Source: an uncultured Alistipes sp. (GTDB taxonomy: Bacteria > Bacteroidota > Bacteroidia > Bacteroidales > Rikenellaceae). From it: 31,898 nucleotides of DNA. The DNA is taken from positions 1 through 31,898 of the forward strand of contig CAAGHX010000192.1 in assembly GCA_900769745.1 (NCBI GenBank). Direction: 5' to 3'. Below are positions 24,678 through 31,898 of the stretch, in pieces. Numbering within the stretch: position 1 is the first letter of the stretch; each line of letters opens with the position of its first letter. The position numbers and the translations under genes are program-made. The notes under the pieces were generated by a model. That model worked only from the letters and a program-made list of their open reading frames with translations, ran no database searches and was not told where the DNA came from.

Positions 24678-26894
24678 CTAATTGTGTTGTGCTCGATATA
24701 CTCGCTGCACGCCCTTAATCTTCATAATCGAGTGGATAAGCGTATCGACCACTGCGGCACTTGGCACCTCGACGCTCACTGTACCAAAGGCTGAGCCATC
24801 GGCACGCGACGAGAGGTTCATACCACGAATATTGAGCTTGAGCTCGCGAGTGATAATCTCAGTAATCTGGTTTGCCAATCCCGACGCATCTTGCGCCACG
24901 ATGGCAATAGTCGCACGGAATGCACCGTCGGCATTCAGACGCCAGCGAGCCTCCATAACTCGGTAAGGGTAGTTCTCGCGCAGACGAGCCGCATTGGGGC
25001 AGTCCGAACGGTGGATAGTAATACCTGCCGAGATGGTTACGAAGCCAAAGATATCGTCGCCCTTGATTGGGTTACAGCACTTGGCGAGTTTATACTCAAT
25101 GTTATTAATCTTCTCGTCGATAACAAGCGCATCCGAAGAGCGTGGCGCAGGCTGATTATCGCTCAGCTTACTCTCCTCCTTGCGCTTATCAGCCTCAGCT
25201 GCTGCGGCACGACGCTCATCGTCGGCACGGCCCGAAATCCAGTGCAACAAGATATCCTTTATAGTGAGGAACTCCACCTTCTGCAAAGCAATCATAGAGT
25301 AGAGCTCGCGGCCTGTGCGCACCTTGAAGTAACGGCACAGATAGGCCACAGCCTCATCAATAGGAGTGGTTATCTTCCAATTCTTCATCTTACGCTCCAG
25401 CTCCTCGCGACCCATACGGGCATACTTTGTCTGCTCCTCGCGAAGGAACGACTTGATGCGTGAACGAGCCTTCGAGGTAACGCAGAAGTTGAGCCAGTCG
25501 GCCTTGGGCGTCTGGTTCTTCTGGGTCATCACCTCCACGATATCGCCATTCTGCAACATCTCGCGGATAGGCACAGCGCGGTTATTGACCCTACCTCCCG
25601 TACAAGTTGAGCCGAGATTGGTGTGAATATCAAATGCGAAGTCGAGCACTGTAGCGCCCTCAGGCAGCTTGCGAATATCGCCATTAGGGGTAAAGACGAA
25701 AATCTCGCCCGACGATGGCTTGGCATCGAAACGCTGCGAAAGCGACTCGGTGGTCTCCTCCAACGCCTCACGCAGGCGGCTGAGCCACTGCTCGCTGGTC
25801 TGCGCACCCTGATTAACGCCCTTATAACGCCAGTGTGCGGCGATACCTCGCTCGGCAACGGCATCCATACGCTCGGTACGAATCTGAATCTCTACCCAGC
25901 GGCCCTCGCCCGCCGAAACGGTTGTATGCAACGACTCGTAGCCATTCTTCTTGGGTATAGTCACCCAATCGCGCATACGGTTAGGGTTGGGGGTGTAGCA
26001 GTCGCTGACGATAGAGTAAACAGTCCAGCAGAGCTGCTTCTCCAACTCACGCTCGCAGTCGATAATCACACGCAGAGCAAAGATGTCGTAAACTCCCTCG
26101 AACGGAACATTCTGCTTACGCATCTTGTTCCAGATGGAGTAGATAGACTTTGTGCGGCTCTTGATGTGGTATTTGATGCCCTGGCGGTCAATCTTCTCGA
26201 TGATTGGCACAAGGAAACGGGCAATAAAGGTCTGACGCTCACGCTCGGTCTCCTCCAAACGGCGACAGATATACTCATAGTCGGCAGGCTCCAGCCACTT
26301 AAGGGCCAAATCCTCCAACTCGCTCTTCAAATTATATAGACCCAGCTTGTGAGCAATCTGGGCATAGAGGTTCATGCTCTCCCAGCTCTTCTTGCGGCGC
26401 TTCTCGGCAGGGAAAATCTCGAGGCGACGCATAACCTCCAATCTATCGGCCAGCTTGATGAGAATCACACGCGGGTCCTCGGAGTAGCTGACGATCATAT
26501 CGCGAAAGTCGTTGGCCTGCTCCTTCGACACCTTCAGCTTGATGTTCGAAATCTTACACAAGCCTACTATGATACCCAACACAGGCTCACCAAAGAGCTC
26601 ACGAATCTCGCGCGAGAGCTCGTCCACACTCTCGGGCTGCTCCTGGCTGGCAATACGCAACACGTCGTGCAAGATGGCGGCAACGGTTGAGTTTCGACCC
26701 AAGCCAATCTCCTTGGCCACAATCATAGCAACCGCTACGTCGTGGTCCAACATAGGCGTTCCATCATATCGCTCAATACCGCCCATGCGCTCGATAGCAT
26801 AGGCCAAAGCCTTATCTACAGCCTCGCAAGTGGTCTCAGAGTATGAGCTACGCACAAACTCTCTGAGGTAGTCATATCGTGTTAATTGCTCCAT
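24678..26894 (-). CDS. RelA/SpoT-homologue (p)ppGpp enzyme
   Basis: This 738-residue long RSH protein makes the alarmone (p)ppGpp. Order of domains: HD hydrolase (about 25-160), synthetase (about 230-345, with YDIFALRVII, the IPKKNGYESLHTTV segment and VEIQIRT), TGS (395-457), a zinc-finger/RIS region (CC pair, then HRSDCPNA) and a C-terminal ACT domain (from about 660). In the hydrolase domain the metal ligands His51, His76-Asp77 and Asp150 remain, but the catalytic Glu-Asp pair is Arg80-Ile81 and the HN of the usual DRLHNMR motif is EV (153-154). The synthetase appears intact. This argues for a RelA-like, synthesis-dominant enzyme, with hydrolysis possibly lost. It starts 2 bp after the methyltransferase stop, so translation is probably coupled. 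Confidence 0.93.
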   Translation of the reverse strand: MEQLTRYDYLREFVRSSYSETTCEAVDKALAYAIERMGGIERYDGTPMLDHDVAVAMIVAKEIGLGRNSTVAAILHDVLRIASQEQPESVDELSREIRELFGEPVLGIIVGLCKISNIKLKVSKEQANDFRDMIVSYSEDPRVILIKLADRLEVMRRLEIFPAEKRRKKSWESMNLYAQIAHKLGLYNLKSELEDLALKWLEPADYEYICRRLEETERERQTFIARFLVPIIEKIDRQGIKYHIKSRTKSIYSIWNKMRKQNVPFEGVYDIFALRVIIDCERELEKQLCWTVYSIVSDCYTPNPNRMRDWVTIPKKNGYESLHTTVSAGEGRWVEIQIRTERMDAVAERGIAAHWRYKGVNQGAQTSEQWLSRLREALEETTESLSQRFDAKPSSGEIFVFTPNGDIRKLPEGATVLDFAFDIHTNLGSTCTGGRVNNRAVPIREMLQNGDIVEVMTQKNQTPKADWLNFCVTSKARSRIKSFLREEQTKYARMGREELERKMKNWKITTPIDEAVAYLCRYFKVRTGRELYSMIALQKVEFLTIKDILLHWISGRADDERRAAAAEADKRKEESKLSDNQPAPRSSDALVIDEKINNIEYKLAKCCNPIKGDDIFGFVTISAGITIHRSDCPNAARLRENYPYRVMEARWRLNADGAFRATIAIVAQDASGLANQITEIITRELKLNIRGMNLSSRADGSAFGTVSVEVPSAAVVDTLIHSIMKIKGVQRVYRAQHN

Positions 26895-26896
26895 AA

Positions 26897-27682
26897 TTAT
26901 TGAACGTTTAATGGTTTTCTTACAAAATAGATGTGATCCTCGGGCAGAGCATACAACGCCTGCTCCTCAGCCGAGAACATAGCACGATAGTCGCTCTCGA
27001 CAACCTCGAAGCCTACCGATACCAACCTATCGGCATAGTCGCGGCCATAGATGCGGCGGTGGTCATACTGACCAAAGATGCGGGTGCGCTCGTCCCTATC
27101 GGTTATGGTGTCGTCCTCGAAAGTCTCGGCCCTACTGAGCTCCACAGGCGAGAGGATTATTCCCCAGCCACCTGGGCGCAGGATACGATAGAGCTCGCTC
27201 ATAGCCTTGCGGTCGTCCTCGACGTGCTCCATAATGTGGTTGCAGATAACTGCATCAAACTCGCCATCGGCAATAGGAATCTGCTGGATGTCGAAGTGCA
27301 TATCGGCAAGTGGGCTCTCCAAATCGGCCGTCACATACTGCTTGGGGCAATCCTGATAAAGCTGCTTGAGCTTACGCATCAGGGCCACCTCGGGAGCTGC
27401 GTGCAGCAAACGGGGGCGAGCCTCCATCAAATTGGTCTCACGCTGCAGGTAGAGCCACAACAAGCGGTGACGCTCCAGCGAAAGACATCCTGGGCACAGG
27501 GCATTCTCGCGCTGCACGACATAGCCATAAGGCAGGAACTTTCGGCGCTTGCAGCCGCACATAGGGCACTCCTTGCCTCGACCCACATACACGAGGCCCA
27601 TAATGGGCACAGCCCACCCTGCGACACGCTGCAAGAGCGGACGTGGAATATGATTGAGGATATATTTTATCAGTCGCTTCAT
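26897..27682 (-). CDS. Zinc-finger SAM-dependent methyltransferase
   Basis: This 261-residue protein begins with a short basic/hydrophobic segment and then a zinc-finger-like region: CPMCGC (39-44) and CPGC (63-66), followed by SLERHR. A class I methyltransferase domain follows, with DGEFDAVICNHIMEHVEDD and a typical ELYRILRPGGWGIILSP. Methyltransferase type 11 proteins with such an N-terminal zinc finger are common in the phylum, but their targets (RNA, small molecule or glycan) are mostly unknown. It lies 27 bp after xseB and 2 bp before rsh, so it belongs to the same operon. Confidence 0.85.
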   Translation of the reverse strand: MKRLIKYILNHIPRPLLQRVAGWAVPIMGLVYVGRGKECPMCGCKRRKFLPYGYVVQRENALCPGCLSLERHRLLWLYLQRETNLMEARPRLLHAAPEVALMRKLKQLYQDCPKQYVTADLESPLADMHFDIQQIPIADGEFDAVICNHIMEHVEDDRKAMSELYRILRPGGWGIILSPVELSRAETFEDDTITDRDERTRIFGQYDHRRIYGRDYADRLVSVGFEVVESDYRAMFSAEEQALYALPEDHIYFVRKPLNVQ

Positions 27683-27709
27683 ATCTTGTGCATTTTCTTG
27701 TGCAGCCCA

Positions 27710-27904
27710 CTACTCCTCGCTGAGTTGCGCCTTCACTGTTGCCTCGACCTCAGTAAGACGAGCCTTGCACTGAGCGATAAGCTCGGTTGCACGCTTCACC
27801 TCGGCCGAAAGTTTATCCACATCGGTCTGCTCGCTCTTCAGGCGTGTGAGAATCTGCTCAATCTCGGCCACAGCCTCGCTATATGTCAATTTCTTTGATG
27901 CCAT
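27710..27904 (-). CDS. xseB: Exodeoxyribonuclease VII small subunit
   Basis: This 64-residue protein matches the XseB family: MASKKLTYSEAVAEIEQILTRLKSEQTDVDKLS is the usual heptad-rich N-terminal helix, followed by a second coiled-coil helix. Several XseB subunits bind one XseA to form ExoVII, which degrades single-stranded DNA in both directions. The length (60-85 usual) and its position 15 bp downstream of xseA confirm the call. Confidence 0.95.
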   Translation of the reverse strand: MASKKLTYSEAVAEIEQILTRLKSEQTDVDKLSAEVKRATELIAQCKARLTEVEATVKAQLSEE

Positions 27905-27919
27905 ATCTATCTCTACATT

Positions 27920-29191
27920 TTATTCTACAATTTCGGCCTTGAGCTCGCCCTGGCTAAGCTCGATGGTTATCCTATCGCCCGCCTTCGCACCCTCTGCCGA
28001 GAGGATAGCCTTGCCTCCGCTACGCACAACAGCAAAACCAAGCCTTAGAATCTGCTTCGGAGAGCGAGCCTCGATAACCTCCTCGGCCATAGCAAGCCAC
28101 GCACGCTGGCGCTCAACCACACGCTCCGCCGACGAAGCCAACACCTCGCCACACATATCCAAATAGCCCTTAGCACGCTCGACCCTAACCAACGCCTGAC
28201 GCTCCACATCAGCAGCAAAGCGGTCGAGACGCATCATCTCGTCGCGAGTATATTTCGTTGCAAGCTCACTCAGCCTCTTGGCCGACTCATCGAGCCACGC
28301 ATCTATCTGCGCCATCCTATCCACGAGCCAACCCGCCACCGCCGTTGGGGTCTTCAGTGCCACGGCAGCCACCATATCGGCCACGCTGGTATCCTTGTCG
28401 TGGCCAATACCCGTAATCACAGGCAGCGGGAACTGCGCCACATACGAACAGAGCTTATATGAATTGAAGCAGCTCAAATCGTTTGCCGAGCCACCGCCAC
28501 GGATAATCACCACAGCATCGAACTCCTCCTCGCGAGCCGCAATATCGGCCAAAGCCGCACAGACCGACTCCTCGGCTGCAGCACCCTGCACCACTGCCTC
28601 GAAGAGCTCCGACCTAAAAGCATAGCCGCCCGACGAAAGCTCATTGCAGAAATCGCGGTAGCCCGCCGCAGTCGCACTCGAGACAATAGCCAAACGCTGT
28701 ACCAAGATAGGCATAGGAACCTCGCGATTCATATTCCACACTCCATCTTGCTGCAGCTGGTTGATGGTCTGCTGCTTCTGACGCTCCACCTCGCCGATGG
28801 TGTACGAAGCGTCGATGTCGGTAATCTGCAACGAGAGGCCATAGAGCTGATGATAAGTAACAATCACCTTGGCCAGAATCTTCATTCCCGCCGCGAGCTT
28901 GCTGCCCGTCTCGGCCTCGAAATAGGCGCTGAGCATCGCATAGTGTGTACGCCATATAACCGCCCTGGCCTGCGCCACTGCAAGGCCCGAAGAGGCTGCA
29001 CTGCGTGACCTGGCTCCCTCGGCCGCCGTCGCGTTCTTCTCCACAAGCTCCAGATAGCAGTGGCCCGAATAGTTCACCTTCATCTCGGCAATCTCGGCCA
29101 CTACCCACACAGGCAGAGCCAACGACTCCTCGACAGCCGACTTGATGCGAAGCTGCAGTTCACTAAGCGATATGTGGTTTACGACGTTCAT
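27920..29191 (-). CDS. xseA: Exodeoxyribonuclease VII large subunit
   Basis: This 423-residue protein is the catalytic subunit of ExoVII, a single-strand exonuclease that takes part in repair and in removing damaged DNA. The N-terminal OB-fold is shown by PVWVVAEIAEMKVNYSGHCYLEL. The catalytic core motif is visible as RGGGS (231-235), then NDLSCFN and PVITGIGHDKDTSVAD, TPTAV. A long coiled-coil follows, as expected for XseB binding. I chose the ATG at 29191; a TTG 9 bp upstream could also serve. The gene is preceded by its own promoter, embedded in the terminator of the upstream gene cluster. Confidence 0.95.
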   Translation of the reverse strand: MNVVNHISLSELQLRIKSAVEESLALPVWVVAEIAEMKVNYSGHCYLELVEKNATAAEGARSRSAASSGLAVAQARAVIWRTHYAMLSAYFEAETGSKLAAGMKILAKVIVTYHQLYGLSLQITDIDASYTIGEVERQKQQTINQLQQDGVWNMNREVPMPILVQRLAIVSSATAAGYRDFCNELSSGGYAFRSELFEAVVQGAAAEESVCAALADIAAREEEFDAVVIIRGGGSANDLSCFNSYKLCSYVAQFPLPVITGIGHDKDTSVADMVAAVALKTPTAVAGWLVDRMAQIDAWLDESAKRLSELATKYTRDEMMRLDRFAADVERQALVRVERAKGYLDMCGEVLASSAERVVERQRAWLAMAEEVIEARSPKQILRLGFAVVRSGGKAILSAEGAKAGDRITIELSQGELKAEIVE

Positions 29192-29211
29192 AGCTTCCAA
29201 CTATACACTTA

Positions 29212-29243
29212 CAAAGGTAACAAAAAAAAGCACTCGCCCCAAA
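29212..29243 (-). promoter_or_regulatory. Promoter of xseA, overlapping a terminator
   Basis: Minus-strand TTTG (29240-29243) and TACCTTTG (29212-29219) with a 20-bp spacer match the consensus. The -33 box lies in the loop of the terminator hairpin of the exb cluster (29227-29257). Confidence 0.75.
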
Positions 29244-29257
29244 GGGACAAGTGCTTT
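29222..29257 (-). terminator. Terminator after the exb cluster
   Basis: AAAGCACT pairs with AGTGCTTT (8 bp, with inner CCC/GGG pairs possible). On the minus strand it is followed by a run of T residues. It lies 21 bp past the stop of the last exbD. Confidence 0.85.
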
Positions 29258-29278
29258 AATATTGAGTATTCAGACAAA

Positions 29279-29752
29279 TTATTTCTCTGCCTGTGCCTCC
29301 AAAGCTGCGTAAGAAATCTTCAACGCGTTAGCACGACGAAGCTCCTGCTTTACGTCGGTGATAATACCCATCTTGGTATAGATATCGGCCTTGATGCTTG
29401 TAGTCATCTGGGCACGATCTGCCTCGTTGAGCTGCTCACGCTCTGCGGCGATAAAATCACCGATATCCTTCGCAGTCTTGAATGAATCGTTCAACTGAAT
29501 TCGGGGAGCTGTACCATACTTAGCCTGCATATGTGCTACAGGAACACCGATATTGATATAGCTGACCAAACTCTTCTTTTCGAGTTTCTGAATCTCGCTA
29601 GCATTAGGCAACTTATAGCGCACCAATACCTCCTGCTCTCGCATTGTGGTTGACACCATAAAGAAGAAGAGGATCATAAAGATAACGTCAGGAAGTGATG
29701 CTGTTGAGATTGCGGGCAATTCCTTGTTGCCCTTCTTTTTCATTACTGCCAT
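29279..29752 (-). CDS. exbD: ExbD-type energy-transduction protein (copy 2)
   Basis: This 157-residue protein has an N-terminal cytoplasmic segment, a single transmembrane helix with the essential Asp (Asp22 in SLPDVIFMILFFFMV), and a periplasmic domain. ExbD works with ExbB to couple proton motive force to TonB. It follows the other ExbD by 4 bp, so the two are in one transcript. Two different ExbD proteins beside one ExbB are typical of Bacteroidota and may form a mixed complex. Confidence 0.92.
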   Translation of the reverse strand: MAVMKKKGNKELPAISTASLPDVIFMILFFFMVSTTMREQEVLVRYKLPNASEIQKLEKKSLVSYINIGVPVAHMQAKYGTAPRIQLNDSFKTAKDIGDFIAAEREQLNEADRAQMTTSIKADIYTKMGIITDVKQELRRANALKISYAALEAQAEK

Positions 29753-29756
29753 AACT

Positions 29757-30356
29757 TTACTTCTTTACTGCACCTTTACGTGGCTCAGCCTCTGAAATCT
29801 TCAAAGGCACGGCCTTGGTAATTACACTCTTCTCGTCCTCAGTAAGGTCTGCAAAGGCCTTACCGAACTTGCTCTGCGAAACCTCGTTACGTACCTCGTT
29901 GAAGGCACGTGTAAGCTCGTTCTGAACCTGAATATAGATCTCGTAGCTTGTATCACGGGTAGTCTGCAAAGAAACCACACCCTCACTCACAGGATAAGTC
30001 CACTTTGTACCATCAGGCATCTCGATCTCAGTATCCTTCTTCTCTGGAAGGTTCTCGTCGTCCAATGGGTTAATGATGAACTCCTTTGCCTTATCCTTCA
30101 AGCCGCGGATATCCATAGACTCCTCGCCTACCATCAACTGACCTGATGCGTTAACGAATACGAGCAACAAGTTACGGGTCTTAACCTTCTGGTCCTCAAC
30201 CTTCACATCCTCGGGAGGAATAGGAGGAAGTACACGCACAAGACCCTTATCAGTGTTCATAGTAGTGGCAACGAGGAAGAATACAAGCAACAAGAACGCG
30301 ATATCGGCCTGAGAGCTGGCGTTAATATCCGGAGTTTTTCTTTTATTCACTGCCAT
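29757..30356 (-). CDS. exbD: ExbD-type energy-transduction protein (copy 1)
   Basis: This 199-residue ExbD is longer than the other copy. The conserved transmembrane segment SSQADIAFLLLVFFLVATT carries the essential Asp18. The periplasmic part has about 60 extra residues, including a Glu/Asp-rich insertion near DENLPEKKDTEIEMPDG. It lies 14 bp after the small membrane-protein gene and 4 bp before the second exbD, all in one operon. It is expected to function with ExbB in powering TonB-dependent uptake of large nutrients, including glycans and iron or cobalamin complexes. Confidence 0.92.
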   Translation of the reverse strand: MAVNKRKTPDINASSQADIAFLLLVFFLVATTMNTDKGLVRVLPPIPPEDVKVEDQKVKTRNLLLVFVNASGQLMVGEESMDIRGLKDKAKEFIINPLDDENLPEKKDTEIEMPDGTKWTYPVSEGVVSLQTTRDTSYEIYIQVQNELTRAFNEVRNEVSQSKFGKAFADLTEDEKSVITKAVPLKISEAEPRKGAVKK

Positions 30357-30370
30357 AAAGTATCCTTTCT

Positions 30371-30808
30371 TTATTTAAGTGCATCGCTTACAGCTGAGTA
30401 GATAGCTGAAAGAATAGCACCGGCCATTGCAACGTAAAATACGATAAGGCTGGCATCACTGATAACAGTCTCACCGCGCTCAAAGAATCCCTGGTTGCCG
30501 AGGTCAACAATCTGGAAATCGTGGCCGTTAGCGATAGAGTAAGCACCTACGATGAGGGCTACGATGGCTACGAAAGAGAAGATTGTACGCTTAACACCCG
30601 AAGGAGCTTTGAACATATCCATAGCTGCACCCAAAAGCGCTGCTACGACAGCCGCAGCCATAAGTGCATAACCCCAGTAGAGGTATACGCCCACAGCAGT
30701 AGCATTCTCTACAGTTGGCTCATCTGGAGTTGTGAACACAGCCCAGAAAACCAAACCTACAGAGACCGCCAACATTGCGACCAATAATGTTTTGATTATT
30801 TTCTCCAT
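30371..30808 (-). CDS. Conserved membrane protein of the exb cluster
   Basis: This 145-residue protein has four probable membrane helices (about 7-25, 42-62, 73-92 and 118-140) and short polar loops. It has no known enzyme motif. A membrane protein of this size between exbB and exbD is commonly seen in Bacteroidota, which suggests it assists or modulates the ExbB-ExbD motor, but no function is shown in the sequence. The gap to exbB is 36 bp, consistent with one operon. Confidence 0.7.
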   Translation of the reverse strand: MEKIIKTLLVAMLAVSVGLVFWAVFTTPDEPTVENATAVGVYLYWGYALMAAAVVAALLGAAMDMFKAPSGVKRTIFSFVAIVALIVGAYSIANGHDFQIVDLGNQGFFERGETVISDASLIVFYVAMAGAILSAIYSAVSDALK

Positions 30809-30844
30809 TGTAAAAATTCTTTTTTAAGGTCTAATAGGTCCTAA

Positions 30845-31573
30845 TTATTTCTTGTAAGCTGTCAAGATATCAACCAAAGTGATTGAAGCATCCTCCATAG
30901 CGTTTACCAAGCTATCAATCTTAGAGATGATGTAGTTGTAGAACAACTGAAGGATAACGGCAGCGATAAGACCCATCAAGGTAGTCAAAAGGGCCACCTT
31001 AATACCACCTGCTACAACGGTTGGAGAGATATCACCAGCAGCCTGAATCTGGTCGAACGCCTCGATCATACCAACAACGGTACCCATGAAACCCAACATA
31101 GGAGCCAAAGCGATGAACAAACCAATCCAAGAAAGACCTGACTCCATCTGACCTGTCTGAACTGAACCGTAAGATACAACTGCCTTCTCAACAGCGTCCA
31201 TACCCTGGTTGTAACGATCCAAACCCTGATAGTAGATAGAAGCAACTGGACCCTTAGTGTTACGGCAGAGCTCCTTAGCAGCCTCGATACCCTCGTTGTT
31301 AAGAGTCTCCTCGAACTTAGCGATAAACTTCTTAGTGTTGATGTTTGAGAAAGAGAGGAAAAGCATACGCTCGATAGCTACTGCCAAACCGATTACCAAA
31401 CATACCAACACGGGCATCATCCAAGCCCAACCACCCTCGAGGAACTTCTGCATCAAAACCTGGTGCATAGTGTCACCTGCAAGCTCAGTCTCAGCAGCAA
31501 CAGCTGCATCCTGTGCGAAAGCATTAACAGTGCCAAGTACGGCTACTGCCAAAAACATAAAATTTTTCTTCAT
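30845..31573 (-). CDS. exbB: ExbB/TolQ/MotA-family proton channel
   Basis: This 242-residue protein begins with a signal-like hydrophobic segment (MKKNFMFLAVAVLGTVNAFAQ), then a helix around 48-68 (WAWMMPVLVCLVIGLAVAIERMLFL). Two further long helices follow: SGLSWIGLFIALAPMLGFMGTVVGMIEAF (MotA/TolQ/ExbB signature) and ALLTTLMGLIAAVILQLFYNYI. It forms the proton channel with the two ExbD proteins and powers TonB. It is the first recognised gene of the four-gene cluster. A 325-bp region without clear genes lies upstream. Confidence 0.93.
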   Translation of the reverse strand: MKKNFMFLAVAVLGTVNAFAQDAAVAAETELAGDTMHQVLMQKFLEGGWAWMMPVLVCLVIGLAVAIERMLFLSFSNINTKKFIAKFEETLNNEGIEAAKELCRNTKGPVASIYYQGLDRYNQGMDAVEKAVVSYGSVQTGQMESGLSWIGLFIALAPMLGFMGTVVGMIEAFDQIQAAGDISPTVVAGGIKVALLTTLMGLIAAVILQLFYNYIISKIDSLVNAMEDASITLVDILTAYKK

Positions 31574-31898
31574 AGCTGTTTTTAATAAATTTAATTAGTG
31601 TTTGTTTACTCTTTTATTTTAGTTTTATGTTGTTACCAATTTGTTTTGGGCAATATTTTTTGAATATTTTTCCATTATGCAGAGCCAAGCAGAGTAAAAA
31701 TCACACCGCAAGAGCCTTTTCGGCACTCCACCCCACACTCAGGGCAGGAGCCGCATAAGCATTCAAAAAACATCCACAACATCGTAATAGCCAACAAATT
31801 ACGCCACTCAGACTCGCTGCCCAGCGGTCGCAGTTGCGGTTTTTGCAGACTTTACGGACCGAAATATACGAATTAATTTTTGTTTGTGCAAGTGCCTA
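31574..31898. other. Region upstream of exbB
   Basis: The 325-bp region upstream of exbB has no clear promoter close to the gene. A weak minus-strand candidate (TATATTTC at about 31861-31868 with CTTG near 31889-31892) lies at the far end; it would give a leader of about 280 nt. The only small open frame of interest is the Cys-rich frame at 31675-31782 described separately. I see no RNA gene or repeat that I can name. Confidence 0.4.
31675..31782 (-). CDS. Possible Cys-rich micro-ORF upstream of exbB
   Basis: An ATG at 31782 opens a 35-codon frame with six Cys (positions 8, 10, 13, 16, 20, 25) in an ECLCGSCPECGVECRKGSC arrangement, between hydrophobic ends. It would fit a tiny metal-binding peptide, or it could be chance. 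It lies 101 bp before exbB on the same strand. No ribosome-binding site or family is recognised, so the confidence is low. Confidence 0.2.
   Translation of the reverse strand: MLWMFFECLCGSCPECGVECRKGSCGVIFTLLGSA

Noticed and set aside
1..31898. Prophage, transposon, CRISPR, toxin-antitoxin or restriction system
   Set aside because: I looked for integrase, transposase, repeat-spacer arrays and paired small toxin genes and saw none.

Overview
This window looks like chromosomal DNA from a Bacteroidales species. A Rikenellaceae/Alistipes-like source is possible, but I cannot fix the genus from sequence alone. Four things point this way: promoters of the Bacteroidota type (TTTG, 19-21 bp, TAnnTTTG) in front of many genes; weak or absent Shine-Dalgarno sites; the gene order pdxJ / nadK / uppS / bamA / ompH / ompH; and a lipoprotein-type TamA (TamL) plus an exbB-exbD-exbD cluster. 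Coding regions strongly prefer GAG for Glu and AAG for Lys, and the intergenic DNA is AT-rich. I see no prophage, insertion sequence, CRISPR array, toxin-antitoxin pair or restriction system.

Layout. (1) 1-105: 5' end of rpsL (ribosomal protein S12) on the minus strand, cut by the window edge, then a 756-bp gene-free stretch. (2) 862-8882: a plus-strand run of five genes with gaps of 12-28 bp: leuS, a tandem-fused secreted esterase, a second esterase, and two lipoproteins with glycosidase-like TIM barrels. (3) 9087-11254: pdxJ then cca, minus strand. (4) 11384-16827: nadK, then uppS-bamA-ompH-ompH, covering NADP supply, lipid carrier synthesis and outer-membrane protein assembly. (5) 16974-18775: a secreted protein of unknown role and a MORN-like membrane protein. 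(6) 18856-19653: an alpha/beta hydrolase, minus strand. (7) 19859-23190: tamL and a secreted metallo-beta-lactamase-fold hydrolase. (8) 23230-24366: a candidate small RNA and an AraC-family regulator, minus strand. (9) 24678-29191: minus-strand run xseA-xseB-methyltransferase-rsh. (10) 29279-31573: an ExbB / membrane protein / ExbD / ExbD energy-transduction cluster, minus strand.

How the genes work together. Much of the window serves the envelope: UppS makes the lipid carrier for peptidoglycan and glycans, BamA and two Skp-like OmpH chaperones insert outer-membrane proteins, TamL is a second Omp85 protein, and the Exb cluster energises TonB-dependent uptake. The leuS-led run adds exported carbohydrate-active-looking enzymes. 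Nucleotide stress signalling (RSH) sits with the ExoVII repair nuclease.

Most of the window is ordinary housekeeping DNA. The best candidates for something undescribed are a predicted ~90-nt small RNA at 23230-23320 with its own promoter, a GAAA-tetraloop hairpin, a tandem 9-nt repeat and a terminator; an RSH enzyme whose hydrolase active-site residues are altered; the tandem esterase fusion in a leuS operon; a promoter built into a terminator hairpin upstream of xseA; and a structured nadK leader beside a tRNA-like fragment.
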